DNA from: Mastacembelus armatus
Taxonomy: Eukaryota > Chordata > Actinopteri > Synbranchiformes > Mastacembelidae
Direction of reading: 5' to 3'
Length of the DNA stretch: 64,000 nucleotides
Assembly (NCBI RefSeq): GCF_900324485.2
Contig: NC_046640.1
Coordinates: forward strand, 21,005,217 to 21,069,216
This document shows, piece after piece, positions 1 through 10,244 of the stretch (positions within the stretch are counted from its first letter, which is position 1; every line of letters begins with the position of its first letter). The translations under genes were made by a program, and so were the position numbers. The notes beneath the pieces were generated by a model, which saw only the letters and a list, made by a program, of their open reading frames with translations, ran no database searches and was not told the origin of the DNA.

Positions 1-2669
1 GACCACCCTGCTGCTGCTGCAGGGTTTCCGCCAACAGGTTACTACTGTTACCCATGCCTGCACCGCCAGAGTAGCCCATTCGTGGTGAGCCATTCATCAC
101 TTGGCCCCCCATTAGCCCTTGCTGCTGTGGTCCAGTGTTGCCCTTCTGGGCACCCATCATTGCAGCTGCCTGACTAAGAGCTGCAACCCCTCCAACCATC
201 CCAACCTGCTGCATTAATCCAGGCTGCTGTTGCTGACCCTGAGGGGGCATGGCTTGAGGTCCACCGGGGGAGACAGTGACACCCCCCATCATTCCCATGG
301 GAGCCCCAGGTGCTGTGCTGTTTGAAGTAGGCCCACCCTGCTGTGCCGGTGCTCCAGCACGCAAGAGTTCAGACAGCTGCTTGTGTTTTGCAGCTGCATC
401 CTGGCCTCCTCCCATACCGGTGGCTCCTGAGACCCCTCCAAGACTGGTATGGAGTTGGCCAGCATCCCCTCCATTGGTCAGCCCCAGGTCAGAGGAACTG
501 ATGAGCTCATCTGGCAGGTCATGCTCCAAATCAAAGAGCGAACCAAAATCTAGAAAAGAGAAGAACAAAATTCTTACCAATCTCAAAAATAAAGCTTGCG
601 TTCACAAAGCTGACAGCTTAGGAAAAACTCCCATTAATGATCAGCCACAAGTTTCCCAGATTAACTTCATAGACTTCAATTTTTAAATGTGGTACATCTC
701 CGACATTAATTTGAAAACATTCATCCGGCCTCTTGGTTAGACAGCCAGTGCATCTGTAGCTGCCTCAAACAGTCTGGACCTCCCTCCTGGGCATCACTTT
801 GTGGTTTGATGGGGTGCCAAACATGGAGAGTGAACGCAGTAGGCTCAGAGTGAGAAGCCACAGAGGAGTAAACACTCAGTGCCTAGGTAGGTGTGTGCAT
901 TGGCTCTACACTTATGCTATGCAAGACCATGACACAGAAGTCATATCCCTGCAACAGGAGGAAAATTAAAAGGCAAAGTCATGTGAGAGTAAACAGACCT
1001 GTTAAAATCATTTTCCTCCTGTTGTCCTTTAATCCAACATGACACATCTTTCTGCTTTAAACTGACACAAAGTAAGTTGTTCTCTTAATGCACCCCCCCC
1101 CCCTTGCATTTCTAAATCTTTCTGATGGTTTTCAATATGTTAACATCTCACTAAATTCCACTGAAAATCAATGCTTCCATGTTGAAGACATGCTGTGCCA
1201 GCGTTTCACTTAATGCATGAGAACAGTTGCATCCCTCCCTGACATTTCTCTTCACTCCCTGTTCTGTCTGCATTGGCAGAGGAAAATCTAACATGATTCA
1301 GACTTGAACTGCAAATTATTTATCTTCTGACACCGGTGGAGAGTCCATGGTTCTAAAAACATATTGCTTTTAAAATTCACAGTGGAAACAGCATCTGTTA
1401 AATCACTGGTTCCCTCTGTCTACTCAGACCAAGACTCAACTACAGAGGAGGAGATGATGCCAGGAGTTTAAAGCTTCTTGCTCAATGCCTGCAAATGTTT
1501 TCGTGTGCAGTGCTGGTTGAATTCACACCCAAGGAAGGTCGTTCAAGTGGTCTGGTTTGGGACAAACGCCTGGCATTATTTTTAAACTCTCTGCAAAAGG
1601 TGCAGCAGTGTCACCCTGCACTCAGACAATGGAGGGTGAACAAGAATGGGCTTCGTCGGTAGAGAAACCAGAAGCCTTTGAACAAAAGACAAGGAAGCAG
1701 ACATTACGGGGGTTAGTGGCTGGTTTAACCCCGTGGTTTAGACGCAGACCCAGTTTAAAACTGACACAATCTCGTTTTCAGCCGGACGAAAACGCTCAGC
1801 GCAACTTTAATGAAGTGTGGAACAATAGCTAAGTCTAGCTGGTGTACAATAGTTCACTGAAGCGAGCAGCTAACGCACGAAGTTAGCAAAATGTACGGGC
1901 TCAAAACGCAGTTTCCTGTAACTAATAAAAGAGTTAGCTCCCAGGGATAGAAAGCTCCTCTGCTCAGAGACACGTTTTAGCTGATCTTCACTGTTTTCTC
2001 TGCTAGCCAAGCTCAGCTGAGCCGGTCCGGCATCTGCCAGGCTAGTTAGCTAGCCCGCTCGGTTACCGTTACTTTCTCCTAAATCGGTTTTGGAAACGTT
2101 ATTTAGCCTCCTCGTTAACGGGATATTGGTGAAACGTGTTGTTCGACGTGTTTGTGCCGTCGTGTTTTCGTTTAATTCACTTTTAGAGAAGCCAGACAAC
2201 TTGAAACAAGCTGGGGGGGGGGGGACTCCACTCTCCCATTGTTTGGAGGTGGACCTACTAGTTAGTAGCTAACTAGTTAGCCAGTTGAGGCTAACGCACC
2301 AAAACATCAGTCGTGGAAAGTCAACAGGGTTTCTCTTTAGCAAACCACATTCACACTTTAAAAGCTAAAAACTACGAATATGTTCAGATTTAAATGCATT
2401 AATTATGAAGCGACTGGCAACTGGCAACTGGCAGAACAACTTTAAGTTGCTGTGAAACTGCAGGGACTTCCAGGATTGACCGCTGATTACTAAACCAACA
2501 GTCGAAGATAATCCATGTTTTGGCTCAGGTTAAGTCCTGCAATCATTAATTCATTAATGCGTGCAATATATTTACCATTTCCATCACTGGCAGACACCGA
2601 GAGAGCTGGAGAGGACAGCTTGGGCCTCTTGGCTGAAGGCGGGCCAGACTCCAGGACATTATCGGCCAT
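1..2669 (-). CDS. ep300: ep300 (histone acetyltransferase p300), N-terminal exons 1-2, partial
   Basis: p300 is a nuclear lysine acetyltransferase and transcriptional coactivator. Only its N-terminus lies here. Exon 1 is 2576-2669 and starts at the first ATG in frame; the upstream in-frame codon at 2676-2678 is GTG. It reads MADNVLESGPPSAKRPKLSS, close to the human p300 start, and ends at a GTAAAT donor. Exon 2 is 1-549 and continues past the window edge. It opens with FGSLFDLEHDLPDEL, the p300/CBP N-terminal signature, and carries the KHKQLSELL nuclear-receptor box, then a Gly/Met/Gln-rich disordered stretch. The phase across the 2.0-kb intron gives DGNDFGS, which matches the family. The exon 1 sequence is closer to p300 than to CBP. 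The gene may be one of two teleost copies (a or b), which I cannot tell apart here. Confidence 0.95.
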
Positions 2670-4739
2670 ATTTTTCACGAATTAAAAATTAGCTGAAGAT
2701 CCGCGGAGGGCAAATGTAATCCCCTTATTTGCGTCTCCTTATGCCTTTAGGAAATGATCGTTCCCCCACCGCTTGGGGGGGACGGTAGGGGAGAAGACAG
2801 CAATGTTGAACTCTTTCCTTCACGGTCCTCCCTCTCGGTTTATTCCTCTGCAGATATCAGTCCCCCTCCCCTGTCGGAGATTTTGTTTCTTCGCAGATTT
2901 GAAGAGGAGGAGGTGGGAAGGTGGAGTTGGCAAAAAAAGGCAAATGTGCGGCCCTCTGACAACCTCATGTAGCCTCCTCTGCGACACAAAAACTGTCCCA
3001 GGATCCGTCCTGCGTGCTGCACTCAGTCCTGTCCGCCATAGCCGGCGGAGAAATCCTGTATTTCAGGTCTGAATGGCTCCGGTGGAGGGTCTCAGTCGAG
3101 GCACGAAAATGATAACTGTGGTCCAAAAAGCACAAGCCAGGAGTTTTCACTCGTGGAGGCTGCGATCTCATGCAACAGTTATGAGATCTTTGGCTGCATT
3201 TACAGTTTCTCTCACCTGGCCACCATGCATGTCACTGTCAAACCGATTTCTTTATGTTTCCAAAGCAAAAGGCAGCCAACCGGTGTATGGAGACCCTCAG
3301 CAGCCAGTAGCTTTGCAATACAGTTAAAGCATAAGTGTGCAACACTGGGGAAAGCGACTTGCAATGGCTTAACAGTAAGAGAATAAATAGAATAGCAGTT
3401 CTGCAGAAAGACAAAAACACTAGAGCCCCAGAAAAACTCAGGAAAAAAAAAGCTAACCTACTGTGGATGTACGTTTCCATGCATGACTTTTCTTTTGCAT
3501 GTGCATGCTGACTGAACTGTACACTTAGTGTTTGACCATGCAAGGCACTGGGTCAGAAACGTATTGCACATTTGGTTGTTGCAACCCTTTTGCACGATTA
3601 TGTCCTTTGCAGTCAGCGGGGATGGCAAAGGTTGAAAACAGAAAAATTGCTGCTCTTGTGCAAGACTTTCTCTGATGGTGCAGCTCTGGGGGTCAATCAC
3701 AGCGCTAATTGCCAATCAGCGGGCAGTCAGATTGATCCAATTAGTTTGATTTCGCAGAGGACGATCCGTGGGGTTACTTATCTTGTGCTCCAGAAGAGGT
3801 TCTTCCTCCTCCTCCAGGTTTTCGCTTCCTTCCAACACTAGAAATCTCAGATAATGCAAAGAAGGATAAATATTCCCAAAAAATAGACCTGTCATTCACA
3901 GTTTACAGGCTGTCTTGGCCATGCAAGCGAGGGGAAAAAAGCAGAAACGGGAGCACAGCTACGGCGAAAGGGATGGAAATGTGATAAAAATTGACGGTGG
4001 TTCGCTAAGAAATTATGGCTATTTCGGAAGCGGAAAGCTTCAGATCGGCACAATAATGTTGACACCCCCCTTAAAACATTTTGGGCTGGCAAAATCCTCT
4101 CATTGACTCTTTGTGATGGAGAATCCCCCCCTTCGTGTTGATCCTTCTCTTTAAACCCGTCTTTCTTTCCACCTCTCCCTTCTGCCCGGCAGCAATTTAT
4201 TTATATAATTGTCTATGCGGGCTCTTTCCTTCCTCCGCGACGGACACATAATGATTTTTCATGGTGGTGTTTTCCCCTTTTCTCGCAGTTTTTTCCTCGT
4301 TGTGATAATTTACAGCCCTCTTCCGTAAAACACCCCCTTCCTTGGATTTTTCGGAGTATTTCCTTCTCATGCACACATATAATATATCACCGACTCGGTT
4401 TTCCCTCCTCTGGCGTCTTATCGTTTTGCTGGGGCTTTTTTCTCTCTTGATAACACGGAGGAGGATTTCGCCACTCTTTCGTCCCCCGGCGGTTTTCCCG
4501 GAGCGGCAACCGTCGGTTACCGGACTCGCTCCTTCTCTCGGTTATCTCCCGTTTCTGACGGTCTGTCCGCACAAACAAAATGGCGGCTTGTTGTTTCTAC
4601 TTCTCTGATACGGGGGGAGGGTTGGAGGAACAGCAACATTAGGCGTGAAGGGGAGGGGGAGGGAGGAAGGGAAGAAGAGGGGACGTTGTCTTCGGAAGTG
4701 TTCGGGATTATTCGGAAACCATGCATTTTTCGACAGCCA
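2670..4739 (-). promoter_or_regulatory. ep300 5' UTR and candidate promoter region
   Basis: This 2-kb stretch upstream of the ep300 start codon has no convincing coding exon; the short frames in it lack family resemblance. The part from about 4400 to 4700 is GC- and CpG-richer than its surroundings, with a purine-rich tract at about 4645-4690 and a YY1-type AAAATGGCGGC motif at 4577-4587. That suits a TATA-less promoter with a long 5' UTR. The transcription start itself is not visible from sequence, so the extent of the UTR is an inference. Confidence 0.45.
4577..4587 (+). promoter_or_regulatory. YY1-type motif
   Basis: AAAATGGCGGC matches the known YY1 consensus around ATGGCGGC. It lies in the GC-rich part of the ep300 upstream region, where such motifs often sit near the start sites of broadly expressed genes. 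Function is inferred from position only. Confidence 0.4.
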
Positions 4740-4752
4740 TGTCGAAAAATGC
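4723..4752. repeat. Perfect palindrome at the left edge of the transposon
   Basis: GCATTTTTCGACA at 4723-4735 is the exact reverse complement of TGTCGAAAAATGC at 4740-4752, with GCCA between. The right arm is the transposon's left terminus; the left arm looks like the outward terminus of another copy or a flipped duplicate of the end. Confidence 0.85.
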
Positions 4753-4833
4753 TACCGCAGCGCAGCGTTAGCGGACTCTGCCGAGGCGCGCTACCCTATC
4801 GAAAAATTCTACCCCTGTAATAATAACTAAATA

Positions 4834-4980
4834 GGCAGGGGTAGCATGATTGGACTGTCCACTTTACCCTATCGAATTATGCTCCCTGTGGTAAAATATA
4901 ATTATATAGTTCATTTTGTTAATATTACAGGGGTAGCATGATTTGTTCAGTCCATTTTACCCTATCGAATTATGCTCCCA
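4834..4980. repeat. Subterminal direct repeats of the transposon
   Basis: Two copies of a unit of about 55 bp lie at 4834-4888 and 4924-4980. Each runs from CAGGGGTAGCATGATT to TACCCTATCGAATTATGC. A shorter related piece, CTACCCTATCGAAAAATTC, lies at 4790-4808. Repeated subterminal motifs of this kind are common transposase or integrase binding sites; that role is inferred. Confidence 0.7.
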
Positions 4981-7507
4981 GTACAAATTTCACTTCATAT
5001 TTAACTAACACTCACTCCTTCTGAACTTTTTGTACTTCTTGAGTGCTCTTTCATATGACAGCTTCTGTTTGTCCTGGGACTTACTGATGTGTTGTGCTGT
5101 TGTTGTTTTTGTATTGTCCATTGCTTCCTTCTTTTTTTCCAAAAATGTACCATAAGCTGTCTCCTCGGGAAGAAGTATGGTGGACAGCTAAAAAGAAAAC
5201 ACAGTAATAGTAACTTGATTACATGCAAAAGCATTAATAACTGAATGCTTTCTGCCCAAAGAAATAACCAAAATGAAAATGTGCTTAATTTTAACAGCCA
5301 GGTGTATATACAGGTGGCTGGTGAAGCAATTTAACTCATCTTAACACAAGCTCTCATAAGCAGTTTTTAACGGACTCCAGGAACAAACTCACAGGCATGT
5401 CAACAGGAACCTTTGAGGGGAAAACTACCTCCCTCCCATACATCAGAAGGAATGGAGAATATTTAGTAGTGGTGTGGACCTTGGATCTTAGGGAAAACAA
5501 TGTAGCATCCAAGTAAACATCCCAGGTGTTCTGCTTCTCGTTTACTAGTTTTGTGAGAGCTCTAAGAAACAAACAAAATTAAGCCTCTCTCAGAAATACT
5601 TCTAATACTAATACTAATAAATGTATTGCTCCAGCCATTCACTGCATAAGATATTGATATTAATCACATGAAATTAATATCAATTTTGAATAAACAGTGA
5701 TTGATCGAATCATAACAATATTACTATTACTATATTATCATGTAACATAATAATACAATGTGAAAAATATCAGTTACCCATAGTTAAACAGTTCCATTCT
5801 CTGTAATCAAGGGGCAATGTTAAAAGTAACTGAACAAGACAAGCCTGTGTCGCAAAGCTGTACTAAAAGCTTGAAAACAACTTACCGCTTTATGTTGTGG
5901 TTCGTTATCTCATCCAGGCTATTAGTTTGGGGATGATAAGCAACTGTCACACTTCTTTCAATCCCTAAGATGCCACAAAGGCTGTTGTTGAGCTGAAACA
6001 AAAAGAAGTTCACTGTAAAAAAAACAAAAGAAAGCATAAAGGAATAATTCCTGGATTGTATTTACAACAATACTATTTTACAAAATGCACGTACTTCATT
6101 TACGAATTCTCTTCCCTGGTCTGAGAGGATCCTTTTGGGACAACCATGTCTATAAATAATTGAGCAGATATGGCGTCCCACTTCAGCTGCCAACTTTGTC
6201 TTCAATGGGAATGCCTCAACCCACTTTGAGAAATAATCAGTTGCCGTCAGAATGTACTGAAAGCCGTCCGCAGTTTTTGAAAGAGGTCCTGTTAGGTCTA
6301 TCCCAAGGAAATCCCAGGGAGCACACACCTATCAAGGTGAAACAAATACAGTTACTTTTACATTTTCAACATTTCTTCATCAATAGGTATTGTTTTCAAG
6401 ACACCACTGTAGACATTTACCTTTATACACTCTAACGGCTGTGCAGCAGTCAAAGGTCTTCTGACTTTCTGACATTTAGCACATTTCAAGACCTTTAAGA
6501 AACTAGGTGTTAATATTCATAGAGCTTTCACAATGGTTCAAAACACAAAATATAACTCAAATACATACCCAGTTGTCAATGTCAACAGTCATTCCACGCC
6601 AGTAAAATCTGGAGCACATAGCAGTTCTTGTTTTTAATATGCCTGAATGCCCCCCATATGGAGAGGAGTGGAATTCCCTGAAGAGCTTCCTTGCCTCTTC
6701 TTTGGTCTTGATGGCTCTTCTTTTTTCAAAGAAGAGGTCTCCATCTGCAGAAAACATTCATTAAAGAACTAGAATCATAAAAGATCTATCTTACTGAGAT
6801 ACTAGTTACATTTGAGTGTATTTCAGGTACTCACCCTTTACTGTGAATTTGGAGGCGTGCCTCCTAAGATTTAATTTTTGGGATTTGTTATACCCATCCG
6901 GATAGCTTCCCAGAGAGATGAATTTGTACAAATTGTCCCACCGGTTCTCCATAGCTATGCGAGAGATGGGATAACTTTATGACACACCAGTGATTTCATT
7001 ATTATTACACGATACATATGGCGTTATAACAAGAAAATTATTTACAAGGCAAATTACTTAAATAGCTGACATGACGATAACAAGAAAAGAACCTACAAAG
7101 GAAATAGCTTAAATATACTGAGGAGTTAAGTTTGTTTCTTCTCATTTAATAGTAACAAATATGATCGGCTTAATCAAGAAAAAGCAAGGAACAAATAGCT
7201 GTATTGGCTAAAGAATGAAGAGCACACAATTTTTAATGATGTGTTTAACTTTTAAATTAAAAATGGTCTTAAAAAGTGCATTTATAACGAGAGACGCTTG
7301 TTTAATTAAAGATAACACTCGCTGCACGCTAATATCAGCTAGTTGTCTTTATTGCTGAAAAGCCAGTATGTACATGTTTACAGGTCAAAATGAGGAATAA
7401 AAAAGTTTAAATGACACTCACCACCAGCCAAAATCTTTGCGAAATGAGCTCCACAGCAAGATGACATGGATGTGTTGAATAGCCGAAGCGGAAATTCGGA
7501 AACATTC

Positions 7508-7519
7508 TGCGCATGCGCA
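7508..7519. promoter_or_regulatory. NRF1-type palindrome inside the transposon end
   Basis: TGCGCATGCGCA is a perfect match to the palindromic NRF1 consensus. It lies between the right inverted repeat and the first coding block of the integrase gene, so it is well placed to act as that gene's promoter element. The function is inferred. Confidence 0.55.
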
Positions 7520-7639
7520 GAGTAGCGTATCTCGATAGCTTGTTTCGACAGGACACCCTCGCCCGTGGCTCCTGGCTCCGTGCTCAGCCGAGAGTCGCCG
7601 ATTTCTATCTGTAGGGGACAGTGGCACTCCGCTTTTATT

Positions 7640-7856
7640 TATCTACGCGAACGGAAAGTAACGAAGTACTTTTACTCCAATAGTTTTACTGTAGTACTGT
7701 GTTCACGTGTTTGATTTTACTTCACACTTCGACTTCACTATATTTCAGAAGTTAAATCTTGTATTTTTACTAAAAGTGTAAGTATATGTGATACCGTCAG
7801 CTGCACAATATAATTACTAATACAAAATACCCTACAGAAAAATCTAATTCCCAAAC
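7640..7856. repeat. Flank resembling a fish MITE terminal region
   Basis: AT-rich sequence with motifs such as AAGTACTTTTACT that recall the ends of abundant hAT-like non-autonomous elements in teleosts. It leads directly into the first minisatellite array. The assignment rests on remembered family texture, not on an alignment. Confidence 0.3.
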
Positions 7857-8316
7857 TGCACAGCAGTATAGAAAGTACTTCAAATTAGAAGTATATAAGG
7901 TAGTTAACATCAGCTACCCAGCAGTATAGAAAGTACTTCAAATTAGAAGTATATAAGGTAGTTAACATCAGCTACCCAGCAGTATAGAAAGTACTTCAAA
8001 TTAGAAGTATATAAGGTAGTTAACATCAGCTACCCAGCAGTATAGAAAGTACTTCAAATTAGAAGTATATAAGGTAGTTAACATCAGCTACCCAGCGGTA
8101 TATAAAGTACTTCAAATTAGAAGTATATAAGGTAGTTAACATCAGCTACCCAGCGGTATATAAAGTACTTCAAATTAGAAGTATATAAGGTAGTTAACGT
8201 CAGCTACCCAGCGGTATATAAAGTACTTCAAATTAGAAGTATATAAGGTAGTTAATGTCAGCTACCCAGCAGTATATAAAGTACTTCAAATTAGAAGTAT
8301 ATAAGGTAGTTAACAT
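7857..8316 (+). repeat. 58-bp minisatellite, array 1 (about 8 copies)
   Basis: Units repeat every 58 bp, for example CAGCAGTATA at 7861 and again at 7919. The unit contains two short inverted repeats, TACTTC-AAATTA-GAAGTA and GGTAG...CTACC. Early copies read CAGCAGTATAGAAAG and later ones CAGCGGTATATAAAG, so there are subtypes. The right flank, from ATTAAAGGGATCAACACAAT onward, is shared with the array at 46691-47345. Confidence 0.95.
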
Positions 8317-9725
8317 TAAAGGGATCAACACAATAATCATCAGTACTTAGAATCCAATAATTCATATATTAATGTGAAATGTGCATTTTATGGCACCAGT
8401 CAAAAGTTGGATTTAGATTTTTAGATTATTTTTTATTTATTTTCTAAACACCAAAACTATGAAATGACTAAAAAAAGTGTTAAACAAACCCAATCTTTTA
8501 ATAAACTGATTTAACTGTTGTCGTCTGGTTCAGTGATTAAGAAATTTTCCATTAAAGGGGGTGAATAAAAAATGGATCTTATATCTGTAACTAAGTTTAT
8601 AATGTAGAGATCTGTTTTCTCATCTGCATTTCTGTTTGTTACATTAAACCCCAAAGCTACAGTAAACATGTGCTTCAATGTTGAGGTCGTCCTGCTAATG
8701 TACTGGAAACAGTTGCCAAATTCCTAATCGGAGACACCAGAGCACCCTGGGCTTCCCATCTGAGTTGAGTCTCTGGTTGCAGGAGCCCACACTTTCTGTA
8801 ACTGTGCAGGAGTCCATGAATTCCAGACACCCAAATCTGTCTTAATTGGTAGATTTACTTAAGTTATCTGTCATTATGTGATGAGCAGGGAGCAGGACAG
8901 AGTCTGCTGGAAAGGGCTGCCTACATTTTATTTATTTATTTTAAAGGTGGGTTGTTGGTGGGAGTCAAGGACCCAAAGCTCCAGAACCACAGGAGGCTGC
9001 AGCAGCTCAGTGTTTACTGTGATTAAGTGGGATTGTGCTGGGGGATATGTATGACCAGGGCACAATACCAGCTTATGCCTATTCCCATATAAATTTGAGC
9101 TAACCACAAAACTGTGGGGCCAACACAGAACTGCACTGGTTGGTCCCAGGGCAAAATATAATTAATGGGCATGTCACTAACAGAGAGAGGGAGAACCGTG
9201 GGGTAAATATGTGCCTATAGCTCATTTTTATACCCGCAAATGTGAGACTTTCCAATACATCCACTTAATTTGAGTAACTCAGACAGAAGCCCACGTTTAC
9301 TTCAAATAAACACAGCAATGTTTCTGTTTTTTTTTTTTTACACAGGAATTATTGTTGGCAGAATTATTGATTTTCATTCGAACCTGCCAGAAAAATTCAA
9401 GGGAGCAGTTCTGCCACATCAGCACCCACATCTACACCTACATGATCATGCATCCCTGAGGTGAGACACTTATTTCCTTCTTTGTTCTTTCAACCAACCG
9501 TTCTAGCTTTTCCTTGTAAACTAAGTCAATGCAGCCACAGCTAGTATCATCATTTTCATCAGTTCATCCATCATATCTAACCTGATTCAAACATCATGAC
9601 TTATGGAAGAAGGACTTATAAGATCTTTTTAATACAAATAAAGACAAATTCACTTAGTACATGTCTTCACATTTCAGGGCATTGGTGTGATCGGTATCAT
9701 CATTCTGGGTTTATCAGAAGCAGCT
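8317..9725. other. Intergenic stretch, transposon/minisatellite to xpnpep3 3' end
   Basis: The first 60 bp or so are the shared minisatellite flank. After that I see AT-rich unique-looking DNA with no convincing exon. A small open frame at 9270-9464 has no family match I recognise. Confidence 0.5.
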
Positions 9726-9743
9726 GTTCCAGGCAGGTTCCTC

Positions 9744-9749
9744 TTTATT
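9744..9749 (-). terminator. Candidate poly(A) signal of xpnpep3
   Basis: AATAAA on the minus strand, about 500 bp past the xpnpep3 stop codon. It is the first canonical signal I noticed downstream in a plausible position; no transcript evidence is available. Confidence 0.4.
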
Positions 9750-10244
9750 CATCACTTGTTTAAATACGGTTGGAAGCAAAGATTTTAGGTCTAACAAATG
9801 TTTACAGGCTGTTGGATCTCACCACTGAAAATATACATGACACAAGAGGTTAACTGTTGTTTTTCATTCATGCTTCAGCATCAGACTTTACCTGCTGATA
9901 GCACCATTACAGTACTATGGGAGACAAATGTACATAATTATGGTCGGTCTCTGGGTGGTGGTGTTGTTACAGCTGTAGCCCTGACATATAGTTAAACACA
10001 CCAGTCACAGTGTAGTGTATGTGCAACTACCTGTGCTTGTTTCTTTAAAACATTTGCCGTCCCCAAATCTGTGAGCTGCCACACAGATTTCTATATTTCT
10101 GGGGTCTTGTGGAATCTTGTGTTCCCACCTTTCACAAACCCGGGCCCTCAGCCTGATGACGTTCTCACCACAGAGACGAGTTAAAAGCAGCACGCCATCT
10201 GCCGTCGACATCGTGACTCACTTGGTTGCTCGTCCGTCTCTGCT

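Larger units (their letters stand above)
4740..7550 (-). mobile_element. Ginger/GIN-type DNA transposon with Gypsy-like integrase gene
   Basis: The ends are imperfect inverted repeats: 4740-4757 (TGTCGAAAAATGCTACCG) and the complement of 7533-7550, with 15 of 18 bases alike. Between them, on the minus strand, lie exon-like blocks separated by introns with GT-AG borders, a gene layout reported for this family. The parts are a short N-terminal region (about 7425-7470 and 6835-6977), an H2C2 zinc-binding region (about 6571-6750 and 6432-6498), an integrase core (about 6094-6329 and 5886-5994, including DFLGIDLTGP and SDQGREFVNE), a downstream integrase block (about 5385-5565) and a lysine-rich tail (about 5000-5190). 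Subterminal repeats lie at 4834-4980. The blocks look largely whole, so it may be fairly young. The four bases outside each end (GCCA and GGAC) do not match, so no target-site duplication is seen. A domesticated GIN-like host gene is the alternative. Confidence 0.7.

Noticed and set aside
9270-9464. Open frame with a hydrophobic start and a His-rich end (HQHPHLHLHDH)
   Set aside because: It has no family match I recognise, a T-rich run precedes it by chance, and the neighbouring sequence gives no matching exon.
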